Shown: in pieces, positions 51,201-64,000 of the stretch | Position numbering within the stretch: position 1 is the first letter of the stretch | How the letters are laid out: every line of letters starts with the position of its first letter | Assembly (NCBI GenBank): GCA_026874595.1 | Contig: CM049306.1 | Location: forward strand, 97,829,642-97,893,641 | Origin: Sipunculus nudus | Lineage: Eukaryota > Annelida > Sipuncula > Golfingiida > Sipunculidae | Length of the DNA stretch: 64,000 bases | Reading direction: 5' to 3' | Translations under genes and position numbers: made by a program | Notes under the pieces: generated by a model | The model's input: the letters and a program-made list of their open reading frames with translations, nothing else | Database searches by the model: none | What the model was told of the DNA's origin: nothing

Positions 51201-52772
51201 TAGCTTAAATACAGTGATTATGCTGTTTAGACATGACATGATATTTAATAGACTGACCACTTTATGATACAGGTATGTATTAATTTCCAAGATTTTTACC
51301 ACAAGTTATGGCATTTCCCTCTAATTCCCCAACATTTTGGACACTAAGAATTTTTTCCAGGATTTTTCCTAATTGCAAAGATGACTGTAAAACTGTTGTA
51401 TACAGGTCTAATGTGAGCAGCATCTACAGTAACGACCTAAACACGTGCTTACACCTGTCCACCTACCTGATGATGACATCAGTGATGAGCCACTTGTGTG
51501 TATGAAGCAGTAATTTTGCCAGGGCTGGTGGGACCTGGAATGCAGATAATGTTATATTTTATGATTTTAACTTAACCCATAAATAAATAAACAAACTGTT
51601 CCCCCTACCTACCTGGGCTAATTTCCTTCAAAACATTACATTTTGCATGGTATCCTGGTATATGCAATATCAAAAGTATCATCACTACATGTGTTATTTT
51701 TGTTTAGTGGTGTATAATACTAGGTCATTAATAGTTTGCTAAGTCAAAACCTATACATTTCATCGTCAATAATTATTCTATTGCTTGTACCATTCAGTGC
51801 TCAAATGATGAATCACACAGCTGTTACACTGCCTGTCTTATTTTTTTTTTGTAAATGGCATTTCTATTACTGTGATGGTTGGATTAACTAAAATTTCTCT
51901 GTGTTGAACTCACTGTAGTCAAATCTGTGTCCAAGTTATCAGCTGTAACTCCTTCAAAAATTCTGCTTAACATAAAACTTGCACATAATCCAGAAATTTT
52001 TCCCTTGAAAATACATCTAAAGTTGGGGGTCAACTTATAAGAGGATATGAGTCTGAGAGTCCAAATTTGTGACTTGAATGTCCAACCAACCGTCAATGTC
52101 ATGCCAAATCTGTCACTGACAATATCGGTTCCCATGAAATCTAGGTAAGTTTTTAGTCATTTTAATCATAAAATATGTATCTGTATTTTGTTTGTTATTT
52201 AATTTAATTTTATATCATCCAATTTCTTGTAATTGATTCACAATTATTTCCACACAACTATTCATTATCCAATTCCTTTATAACACCTGAAAATCCTAAC
52301 CTTTCTCCTCATTCTAATGAATATTTAAAAAAAAAAAATACCTTATTTTTTACCCTAACAATCACCCCCAGCTTATATGTGAGATCAACTTATATGCGAG
52401 TTTTAACTGTATATCAAACATGACTCTGTTGGTATCTTAGATTTTGATACAACTGGGTTTTACTATACATTATTTCTAAGTCTCTATGTTGGAATGATCT
52501 CCTATGTATGACTCATTTTAGTGATATCTGCCTTGTGTGTGTTTACTTACACTGATGGCAGTGCATAATTTCTCAACGCTTTCATTAAGAAGTCTTTCCA
52601 CATCTTCTGTGTGTAAAAGTTTATATTCAAAGAATTCTGGGTCATCGGCAGACTTGTGCTGCTCCATTTCCTGGTCTTCCACACCAAAGTCCTGATAGTA
52701 GTCAAAATCGTCCATGTCCTCAGCAGAGCTGAGATCGCTCTCTGAGTCCTGACTCATCACTTCTCCAGACAT
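36468..52772 (-). CDS. ARIH2: ARIH2 (Ariadne-2/TRIAD1) RBR-type E3 ubiquitin ligase, 14 coding exons
   Basis: Spliced product of 481 residues (human ARIH2 has about 493). Coding exons in order: 52772-52551, 51534-51467, 50542-50479, 49856-49709, 45219-45098, 44717-44608, 43207-43090, 41802-41752, 41316-41271, 40838-40711, 40116-39973, 39104-39036, 38157-38074, 36539-36468 (TAA). All junctions are GT-AG and the frame holds throughout. Residues 1-60 are acidic (EDMDDFDYY). RING1 has Cys127/130, Cys144, His146, Cys149/152. The IBR starts at FCPGPNC (216-221). Rcat reads [17 protein letters not shown], with the expected catalytic cysteine at about 298, then [12 protein letters not shown]. The C-terminal Ariadne domain includes [12 protein letters not shown] and [21 protein letters not shown]. 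The family works with neddylated cullin-5 ligases and transfers ubiquitin through the Rcat cysteine; that is family knowledge. All zinc ligands I could check are present, so the gene looks functional. The ATG is the first in its frame and sits in an exon that probably begins at one of the CAG acceptors just upstream. Confidence 0.96.
36944..37628. repeat. 57-bp satellite, 12 copies, in the last ARIH2 intron
   Basis: Units start CATGTGGTCACAAGTCC at 36944, 37001, 37058 and every 57 bp to 37571, nearly identical. Variants ACTGAACTCC and ACCAAACTCC alternate in blocks, suggesting several rounds of amplification. There are no spacers, so it is not CRISPR-like. The reverse strand reads GTAGTGTAATGCTTAGGGC then GGACTTGTGACCA, resembling a tRNA D-arm and anticodon arm. 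Confidence 0.93.
37665..37917 (+). mobile_element. tRNA-derived SINE relic
   Basis: Box A-like CTTGTGGTTAAGATAATGG (37678-37696) and box B-like GGTTTGAACTC (37717-37727) at tRNA spacing, then a unique body and an A-rich tail (AATAAAAGTAAAATC, near 37893). It sits immediately after the 57-bp satellite in the ARIH2 intron. Confidence 0.5.
38185..38400. repeat. Degenerate tandem repeat of about 52 bp
   Basis: CAATAAAATACTG / ACATTAAATCCAACA / TTATAAACACA words recur about four times in the ARIH2 intron upstream of the FEYQQAQ exon. Confidence 0.55.
38733..38762 (-). other. ARIH2: Possible alternative terminal exon of ARIH2
   Basis: Within the intron after the 39104-39036 exon, a CTTCCTTTTAG acceptor precedes a short phase-0 reading frame, KMQAKDKDK, then TAA. 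If used as a last exon it would replace the final Ariadne-domain helices with nine residues. No poly(A) signal was identified nearby. This is a weak, sequence-only suggestion. Confidence 0.15.
39003..39035 (-). other. ARIH2: ARIH2 tandem alternative 5' splice site (33-nt in-frame extension)
   Basis: The donor after the 39104-39036 exon reads GAACTG|GTGAGT. Exactly 33 nt further on a second GAACTG|GTGAGT occurs, ending at 39003. Using it would add 11 residues ([11 protein letters not shown]) in frame. The added segment repeats the end of the exon (GSRKEL versus GSKAEL), so it looks like a small duplication that copied the donor. The upstream donor gives the spacing seen in human ARIH2 and is taken as the main form. 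Confidence 0.45.
41901..42027. repeat. Long hairpin (about 55-bp arms) in an ARIH2 intron
   Basis: The left arm (GACATCTTTGTTAAGCTGTG, then TGAAG...CTCTTTCACT) pairs with the right arm (AGTGAAAGAG...CTTCACACAGCT, then CTTAACAAAGGTGTC) around a loop of about 14 nt. Pairing is imperfect but extends over most of 41901-42027. The sequence would fold on either strand. Confidence 0.6.
42221..42254. repeat. (AT)n microsatellite
   Basis: Seventeen AT units in an ARIH2 intron. Confidence 0.95.
42680..43060 (+). mobile_element. Two tandem tRNA-derived SINE heads
   Basis: The second copy has box A TAGCAAAGCGACTGG (42926-42940) and a perfect box B GGTTCGAATCC (42967-42977), followed by a short body and A-rich end near 43060. 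The first copy shares CTAGCAAAGCGGTTGGAACG and CCGGACATCTGCGCTC (about 42713-42750), but its B box is not recognisable. They lie just downstream (by + coordinates, just before) the 43090-43207 ARIH2 exon. Confidence 0.65.
43730..44375. repeat. Family C copy in an ARIH2 intron
   Basis: Shares CAGGTTTCAGGACACTAGATG, CAGGTGGCGTCACAAGTC, GAGCTTTTGTATCAAAA and the GACAGACAATGACCC / TCAGTCAGCTGAGC end with the copy at 53735-54208. A family B-type start (AGAGACCCATGGGTCATG, 43580) precedes it. Confidence 0.55.
45511..49210 (+). mobile_element. Family B repeat copy 2 (3.7 kb) in the largest ARIH2 intron
   Basis: Begins AACAAGGGACCCATGGGTCA and ends TATAGTCAGCTGAGCTAA. It is colinear with 31377-33993 apart from a 1.06-kb insertion at 45693-46755. 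It accounts for most of the intron between the exons at 45098-45219 and 49709-49856. It has no coding capacity. Confidence 0.68.
45693..46755. mobile_element. Non-autonomous Tigger/pogo-like DNA transposon nested in family B
   Basis: Termini CAGTGAAGCCCGCTTATTG and (reverse) CAGTCAAGCCCACTTTGTG, both continuing to TCATAT, flanked by TA on each side (45691-45692 and 46756-46757). Family B copy 1 has the uninterrupted site CATTTATTTTATT with one TA at 31556-31557. CAG ends with TA duplication fit the Tc1-mariner/pogo superfamily. No transposase frame remains; the two short - strand frames have no DDE motif that I can see. Confidence 0.72.
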
Positions 52773-52939
52773 GGCTACTTTCCTGAAAGTGCTCTTCTCT
52801 ATTCTACCAGTACAGCTGAAATGTTAAGAAGAGACGATATGGTAGAGAAATACTGGCTTTTGTGGACTTTGGGCAGGTAGGTCATGTGTAAAAGATGGAG
52901 AGTTTAGGATGAACAGTTTGATTTACAGTGCACCCACAA

Positions 52940-53700
52940 CCTTTTTAAAGATGTGGCTCCTGTGACCTTCACCTTTGACCTTACAACCCGAAAATCAAAA
53001 TGTCTCTTTCTTAAGTGGTGGGACATTAATAAATCAAGTTTGAAGCCAATCTGTCAATCCAATCCTGAGATACTGTCAATAAACCTAGTTTTGAATGGAT
53101 GGGCCCTGTGACCTTTGCCCCTATGACCCCAAAATCAAAATGAATCTTCCCCTACTGGCAGGTGAGCAATAACTAGAAGATGATAGTCCTGTGATGAAAA
53201 GTTAACTTAAAATAAAAACACATTCTTTTTAAAGAAATGGGTCCTGTGACCTTGACCTTTGACCTCATGACCCTTAATTTGACAGGGTACTTACTTTAAT
53301 GGTGGGCCTTATATAAGTTAAGTTTGAAATGAATATGTAATATCAAACTGGAGTTATCATCTGGATACTAATTTGTGAACAGATTGTCCCTGTGACCTTG
53401 AACCTTGTGACCCAAAATTCATCTATGTTCTTCTCCTATTGGCAGGGTAGCTATATGTGCATGATGGAAGGTTTGTAATTAAAAGCTGGGCTTAAAATGC
53501 AGCCATAATCTTTTAAAATGAGTTGGTCCTGTGACCTTGACCTTATGACCCAAAAATCACAAGGGTTCTCGCTTTAGTGGTTGGCCATATATAAGTCATG
53601 TTTGAAATCTATATTTCAATCCAACCTGAAGCTACCATCTGGAAACAAATTTGTTTGGATGGACTGATGAACAGACAGACGAATAGACGGACAGGCAGGG
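52940..53700. repeat. Degenerate about 140-bp tandem array with nuclear-receptor-like motifs
   Basis: CCTGTGACCTT... recurs near 52960, 53105, 53243, 53387 and 53527. The best unit holds TGACCTTGA (53247-53255) and TGACCTTTGACCT (53253-53265), a perfect DR1. The array starts about 170 bp upstream of the ARIH2 start codon. It ends in ACAGACAGACGAATAGACGG. Confidence 0.65.
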
Positions 53701-53734
53701 TGATTTCTTTAGGGCATCCACTTATGTTCAAAAA

Positions 53735-54208
53735 AGACACCAGGTTTCAGGACACTAGATGAAACCACAGCTAAGAAACTGATATGATTGTTGTCAATTT
53801 ATAGTTAAAAAAAAAATATTCGTAAAAATAATAAAAAATATAGGTGGCATCAACAGTTTTGGGGAACTAACAAAATTAGTCATCATCAATATTCAAGGCA
53901 AGATTCATGACAATTTATACATTATTTATTAAGATACTGGAGCTACTGTATCAAAATTTTAATTATTCTGGGGGGGGGGGGGGGGGGGGGCTACTTGCAA
54001 GCCCCATAGCCCTGAGGATATAGGTCACAGTTACCTTATTTCAGGTTTCTAAGGAGATTTTTTATTGAACTCCCTGGATATATAGTTACAGGTTTCTAGG
54101 GTCAGCAGTTATGATTTGTGCCCTGCTAACGGACAGCCAGAGAGACAGACAGACGACGGACAAAGCCCCATACCTATACCTCAGTTGACTTTCAGTCAGC
54201 TTAGCTAA
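53735..54208. repeat. Family C copy with a 21-G run, abutting a family B fragment
   Basis: G x21 at 53970-53990 follows AATTATTCT, as in the other family C copies. The end GACTTTCAGTCAGCTTAGCTA runs straight into AACAAAGGACCCATGGGTCA (54208), the start of family B, here only about 90 bp long. Confidence 0.65.
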
Positions 54209-55179
54209 ACAAAGGACCCATGGGTCACTGCGCTCAGCTGAAGTTTGAAATTTTTGCAAATGCAAATATTCTATTGTTATGTTTTTCATATATACAAGCA
54301 TATGAGAAGATAAGAGGAAAGGGGCCCTCCTACTTGGTTATAGTAAAGTTCTAAATATATGATTGCAAAACTAATACTCTGACAAGACTGTCATCAAGAA
54401 AAACAGTAAAAGTTTTGAAATACTGTGATGCATATTAAAAATTTACAGATGGACAGGCAAGTGGACAGAATGGACTAATACCTTTATTTCACTTTCAAGG
54501 GAATAATGCATTTAAGTTTATATTTAAGCCTATTTTTTTAGCATATCCACTTTTTCCATTAATAGTTTTTATCAGATTCATTTATTTTTATTTACAAGTT
54601 TTATAGATTTGTAATAAAAACTATGAAAATAAAAGTTAAAATATCAGAATTTTAAGTCACAATCATAATTTATCCAGAGTGTAGCTCATATCGGGTAATA
54701 TTATGCATACATATATATTTTATTATTTTTAAATCACAAATGTTTAAACTGAATTCAAAAGAAAATAATGCCACACATGGCATCTTCAAGATCATTCCTT
54801 GAATCACTATTAAAAAGTTTTGTACATTGGAGTTTTCAGTACATGCTTAATTTTATTCATCGAAATATAAAATTCAGTAAATCTGATAAAATAAAACCAT
54901 CTTTTCAAATAAAGTATACACACTGTTAGTTGAATGAAGGACAAACAACATCATTGTGCTAATTACTATCTCAGCTATAATTTTTTACTGGAATTAATAG
55001 TCAATTTCCCCCATGGTGAGTTTTACTCTTCTGAAGTAAAGAATTACATACCTGATGAACATCCACAATTTCATATAGCAATAAACCACTTTGTGGACAA
55101 TTAAATGTGCACTTTAATAATTGTAACCCTGGTGGTACAATACAAAATCTAAAATGTAATGTACAGAAAATTATAACAT

Positions 55180-56051
55180 TCATCTAGTTTATGCACCAGC
55201 TTGGGGGGGGGGGGGTGCAGGGCAGAGGGGAAGCCTGCTGGTAGTGGCCAAGCTGAGCCAAGGCAAGCTGCCTGGAGAGGGTTACATAATACAAGCCAAG
55301 GCTGTACTACTAGGTGGGCCTGATGTAAACAACACTTGACATGGTGTATGAAAACATGAATAAAAGCTTCTCTTTTCAATCAATTCCTTTGAAATTACAG
55401 AATTTAAAAGATTAAATCCTTATGTATACATGCTCTGAAAATTAAATAAACAGTGCTTACAGGGAAAAAACGTGCTATTGCCAAAGTTGGACAAAATTTA
55501 AGGTATTGATTTTTTTATGCTAATAACTAAATAAATTTGCAAAATTCAGATCTAATTTTGGGTTTACAATTGAATCTTGATTTAATAAAGTTATAATCCC
55601 TGAAAAAAAGTCTCCAGCTTCAGCAATTCTCATGTTAAGTGAGTAAATATATTTCCTGATTTTTTAAAAATTGCATTATATTTGGGCCCATAACTTCAAA
55701 ACAATACTCAATACTGACCTAATTTTTGGTATGTTAATAGAAAATGTATGGAAGAAAATGAATACTAAATATGATCGAAAACAGACCAGTGGTTTTGATA
55801 TTAGGCAGCCTTGAAGTGTAACAAGGGTTTTTTATATGGAAAACGGAGGTTTTTCCTTAATATTTCGAAGGAACAGAGTCCTAGTGACCCAATTTTTCAG
55901 TATGAAAGGAGATTTTGGGGACATCTAACTGTATGCTAAATTTTCGATTCATAGGTCCAACAGTTTCAAAACATGCTCTGTTAACGGCCGGACGGACGAC
56001 GGACAAAGGACCACGATTATAGCTCAGATGACTTGTAGTCAGCTGAGCTAA
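55180..56051. repeat. Family B fragment (3' half)
   Basis: Shares ACATGGTGTATGAAAACATG, GTGCTATTGCCAAAGTTGG, CATCTAACTGTATGC and the TAGTCAGCTGAGCTAA end with family B copies 1 and 2. A G run (55203-55214) is at the truncated side. Confidence 0.6.
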
Positions 56052-58267
56052 AAATGGAAATAGTTACCATTACCTCAAACATAAAGTAGTTAAATTAAAA
56101 AAAAAATATGGCAGAGAGAAAAGGAGGACAGGCTGACCAGCGACCACTACTTGAGCTAAGGAAGTAATCAACTCTGAGCCCTTCATGAAGCTTCTTTTCA
56201 TACTGGTACTTTTGAACTGTGTGGTACATGGGCAAATCACATACGAGCCACTGACTGCTTTCCTGCAGTCAGTGTACTGCTAACGGCAATGTTGTTATAT
56301 GTTTATTAATATTACCAGCTAAATCTGGTTCTGTCATATGTGTAACAACTGAAGAATTGACATATCAATGATTTTACTTCACCTGTCTGCACCAGACCCG
56401 AGTCACTTCCTTGAGCCATGCCAACTTTCCATATTGAATCCAACTGTAGGCAAATTTTAATCATTTGATTACATTAAGCAATTAAAAGGCTTTATATCTA
56501 TTGTGTGAATGCTTCAATGAAATTAAAAAGTAGGGAATATCTTACAGATGGGGAACAGCTTTTATAAATAAACATATTTTGTGCCACAATGGAGAAAAAT
56601 TTTTGGCATAACATATTTCAATCCTTTGCTTTGAGTAAAGGGATGTCTGGGTGGTACCGGTACATACACCCGATATGTAGATACACATATCAGTGACAGT
56701 CTGTCCTGAGAGGGAGAGAGTCACATGGACAATGAGCCTGATGACTGGTGGGAATCTGATACTTAAACTGCCTCTAGTTCATAACCCAGGAGGTTAATAA
56801 AGAGATGTCCATATATCAGTGCTTTTACAGTTGGTTCATCGTAATAACTGACTAGTCCTCTCTGCACTCTATGATCACACACACTATGGAAAAAAAAAAC
56901 AACCAAGACATGAAATCTGCATTTCATTAATTAATCATTATGTATAAACAGCTTATTCAATACTAAAATTTTATATAAGGAAAAGGTGGTTATAAAGATT
57001 TATAATCTTTCTAAGATTATAAATTACTTCTTAGTAAAATGTGATGAAAAATAATTTAAACATGACTGAATTGTCCCACATTCATCACCAACAGGCAGAA
57101 GCAGAGTCAAATTTACTTCATATATGCATCAAAGAAATTTATGGATAAAACCAATAAATTGGCACGTTTTTACCCTCAGAATATGAGTCAGAGCATTAAA
57201 GAATGCCTGTTACTACATTTAAAAGGTGAACAAGATTAAGGTCATGCCATCTTTCCCTTTCACAACAAATCGACTGATCCAAGATGAAATTCTGAGCCCT
57301 TTGTGACCCCTGACCTGGTTTGAGGTTCAATGGATCATCTGTATAATTAAGTATATCCCTCACATAATTACACCCATGAATACATAGAGAACAGTTTAAT
57401 TTAAAGTGATGTAAATTGTAATTTGGTCTACATTATGTAATTTGGTCTATATTATGGGAAACATGACCACAAGGCCAGATAAAGCACCTTGGATAGGCTT
57501 TCAGTGTGAACCAGATAGGTGACAAAAACTGAACATTGAATGGGCAGGTGTATTTTGGTATCACTTTTAATGGTATTTGTTAGGCCAAGGTTGTATACTC
57601 AACCACATTTATTTAGTGAAAAATGTGTGTGAAAGAATTTTTGGATGTCTGTGGCATCAACACTGAAACCAAACACTAGTAAACAACAGGAAGCCCCGTT
57701 CTTCCAAGATGACCATGTACAAATATAACTACTAGTATATTTCAAGGCCCAGGTCCTGAACTGGATCAGCAATTGGTCCAGATAAAATCCAAATCTGGAT
57801 TCAGTCCTGCATAAGCCCAAATCAGAATTTGGGCTGGACAAATCGCCGATTGATCTGGACCAATTCCTGAATAGTCTAGACCAAATCTTGATCAGGATTC
57901 TGACAAGTCCAAACCATAATCGGGATCCATTGTCAAATTATGATTCCCCTTTGATCATTACTGGATTAATATAAATCCTACTACATATATATACAATATA
58001 TATATATATATATAAATCCCAAACACCTATTTTTTTACAGTTTTTCACTTAAACCTGTTTATTAAAGTTAATTAAGAGTTTTTCTCTTGAACATTTCACA
58101 CTGGTGTGTTTCTGCAAGTGGCAATATTAGAGAGTGTATTAACTGAGTGTAAATAACATCAGTGTAAAAATCTTGCCAATCCTTATACTATGCACTCCTG
58201 TGCAGAACCACAAAATACAAATTTACAAAACATCCTATAGACCAAAGCCAGAGCTTTAAAAGCCATA
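56052..58267. other. No gene seen; contains a nested palindrome
   Basis: AT-rich, non-coding. A cruciform-capable segment at 57766-57872 has an outer pair around CAATTGGTCCAGAT / ATCTGGACCAATT and an inner pair AGCCCAAAT-CAGA-ATTTGGGCT (57814-57835). An (AT)n run lies at about 57986-58012. Confidence 0.45.
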
Positions 58268-58269
58268 TA

Positions 58270-59973
58270 CACCAGAACCTGCAGTGAGGGGACACCAGGA
58301 TGAGCGGACACCTTCGTATACGGAGACTAAGCCAATGTCTCAACCTATTTCTCATTAAAATTGACCTGGCATGAGCAGACACCTGCTAAACGTGGACAGA
58401 GACAGTCCTGCTTGGCCCAAAATCCTGTCATGAACGGACAGCCGAGTCCGATTTATCAGCGGCCACAAGTTACTATGCGCTTGTGTACCAGCTGAGCAGC
58501 TCTGCGGAACGCTTTGTGCATGCAGTGAACAGCTCGTTTATAGATCTATTCATTCATAGATATTATGTAAATCGCAGGAATTCCATATCACATGACTGAC
58601 ACAACCAATGAGCATCAATATTAGGTTACCCGAGTCTTTTTCCATCATATAAGCATGAGTGGTTTGCGCCGACAAACTTAAGGCACTATTTCAAGGTTGC
58701 AAAAATAATAATGATAGCATATTTGATAATTGTAACTCTTACTGTTGCAAAAGACGTCAAAATGTTGATTAACAAGAACAATTTTGCCTGTGCAATAATC
58801 CCAATAGGATTGCAGGCACACCTGCAGGTGATAGCAGCCAAACATTCCCAAATACGCCGGTGTTTCTGCCATATTGAATGTCCACCTCATTTGAGGCCTA
58901 GTCATGGCAATCTAAATCTGAGAAAATCATAGATGAACTTGAGGCATCTGGTCATAATCTCAATATCAAGATAAAAGCTACGTTGAAAATTATTTCCGTT
59001 CCAATATTGAGGTTAAAGTCAATGTATCCGAGTCGATTTCAGCGTCTGAAATCACCGTACAGTTCAAATTTGATTGCAAGTAGCTCCGGCTGGCGAAAGC
59101 TAACGATGGCCACCGAACGCTCTTGATCACCCCAGTGTTTCCGCCATATTGAATACCCGCCTGAATTAAAACCGAGTTACCGCAATGTTAATCTGATTAA
59201 ATCATTGCTGAATAGGAGGCATCCCGCCATAATTTCAATGTTGGTACAAAATTCTGATGTGGAAAATTGCTATTGATCCAATATTGAGTTTGAGGTGTCT
59301 GGATTTGAATGATTTCCCGTGGACCGTACACAAGGGATATGAGATAAAACTCATTTTGACATACATAAATTTACTCTTCAGCGCCTTGGATAGAATGTTG
59401 CATTAATTTTAATTGTTCATTAAAAATTGAAATTAATGCAATATCTTAATGACACCCTTATCTTTCATTCCAAATATTCTCCTGTCATGCAAGTTTGGCT
59501 GGACCAGAGGTTTGCAGGATGACTTTTTTTATTTTTATTCAAAAACAAATATTTATTTATTCAGAAACAATATGTGATTAAGAAATATATTGATTTATTT
59601 TATTGAATAAAAATTGGTTTTAAATGTTATTTTAGTTGAAAAGTAACTATTTAAATGAAATTGTACTCATGATCCACCATTATTTAATTTTGTATTTATA
59701 AATGAACCAGCTCTTGAAAGACTTTTAATCATGACATAAAAAATCTGCCTTACTGTGTTAGATGTCCATATAAATATTTGTTCATATATTATTGATATAA
59801 AAAAAATTATACTTCTAGGTATGTGATTTTTCTGTTTTAATTGTTGAATGAATCTCCATACAGTAATAATTAATACCACCCGCATCTGGCCCTACCTCTA
59901 ATGAAGGGACACCTGGAATGTAGGGACACTTTGCCCATATCGCACAGGTGTCCCCTCACGACAGGTTCTGATG
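58270..59973. mobile_element. TIR DNA transposon, non-autonomous, 1.7 kb
   Basis: The left end CAGAACCTGCAGTGAGGGGA (58273) and right end, read inverted, CAGAACCTGTCGTGAGGGGA (59970) form TIRs of about 29 bp, extending to TACAC/TACAT, so TA duplication is plausible. Sub-terminal GGACACC words repeat near both ends. Inside are two related blocks about 285 bp apart (TGTTTCTGCCATATTGAATG near 58861; TGTTTCCGCCATATTGAATA near 59138). No transposase frame was found. Confidence 0.7.
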
Positions 59974-63689
<3,716 letters not shown>

Positions 63690-63985
63690 ATTGTCTCCCT
63701 TTTCCTCCGTATTCCTAGGCCCTACTCCTGCCTTGGCTGCTTCTCTCCGGATGCTCTAGCCTGTCCAGACTTTTGGGTTGATTAAAGAGGCCTTCAGGTT
63801 ATGTTTACAGATTTTTATTGTCCTGGTAAGTCGGCCTTTTCAATGGCCTGTTGCTTGTTGGCAGTCCTCCGTGCATCGAATCCTTGGGGATGCGGCTATC
63901 ATCCGTGACCTAGCAATCGCAGTCGGCGAAGGGTGAGCAATGCATACATGGTTTGAATGACTTCTTACGCCAGCACAACCTTGTG
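63690..63985 (-). pseudogene. Decayed non-LTR retrotransposon, C-terminal end of the reverse transcriptase ORF
   Basis: On the - strand, with frameshifts and stops: LRRLRLLGH (63931-63905), then DDSRIPKDSMHGGL, RPLKRPTYQDNKNL, a stop, and in the next frame NLKASLINPKVWTG, a stop, then REAAKAG. This follows the familiar LINE tail pattern (RWLGHV-RMDDSRIPK ... GRP ... KD ... LKAL.I.P..W), which I recognise from memory of the family. Two or more frameshifts and stops show it is dead. It runs off the window on its 5' side. Confidence 0.6.
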
Positions 63986-64000
63986 AAGAACTCTGTCCTG

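Overview
The window looks like invertebrate nuclear DNA, most likely from a mollusc and probably a bivalve. It is AT-rich, has two genes split by GT-AG introns, is packed with short interspersed repeats, and carries elements whose layout matches the bivalve 'pearl'/Helentron-associated (HINE) type. The species call is inference. I see no rRNA, CRISPR array, operon or confident tRNA gene.

Two protein-coding genes can be reconstructed exon by exon, and they converge. (1) On the + strand, 11717-22299, a 14-exon gene encodes a 512-residue sperm-tail PG-rich-repeat (STPGR/SHIPPO, ODF3/CIMAP-like) axonemal protein. All 13 introns are phase 1, and each exon from exon 5 on carries one repeat. About 100 bp upstream lie an RFX X-box and two perfect CRE palindromes, as expected for a cilium or sperm gene. 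(2) On the - strand, 52772 down to 36468, a 14-exon gene encodes a 481-residue ARIH2 (Ariadne-2/TRIAD1) RBR E3 ubiquitin ligase with RING1, IBR, Rcat and Ariadne domains all intact.

Layout: 1-2000, mostly unassigned with a GC-rich TIR element at 1210-1557. 2040-9200, repeats, including the left arm of a large inverted repeat (about 2925-7095) that contains a pearl-like element and a 5'-truncated LINE with clear target-site duplications. 10430-11030, a foldback element. 11560-22370, the ODF3-like gene, with a third pearl-like element and a small repeat in its introns. 23317-27745, the right arm of the inverted repeat. 27755-30040, tandem and nested TIR-like elements with a GC-rich insert. 31377-33993, repeat family B. 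35000-35425, an 85-bp array. 36468-52772, ARIH2, whose introns hold a 57-bp satellite, tRNA-derived SINEs, a long hairpin, and a second copy of family B carrying a Tigger/pogo-like insertion. 52940-56050, nuclear-receptor-motif repeats and more family B and C. 58270-59973, a TIR transposon. 63690-63985, a decayed LINE reverse transcriptase tail.

The two genes show no obvious functional link. The unusual interest lies in (a) the strictly phase-1, one-repeat-per-exon architecture, (b) the three pearl/HINE-type copies with 1, about 2 and about 5 core repeats, two of them inside inverted arms around the ODF3-like gene, (c) datable nested insertions, and (d) candidate alternative splicing in both genes. 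Nothing convincingly points to a new multi-gene system.
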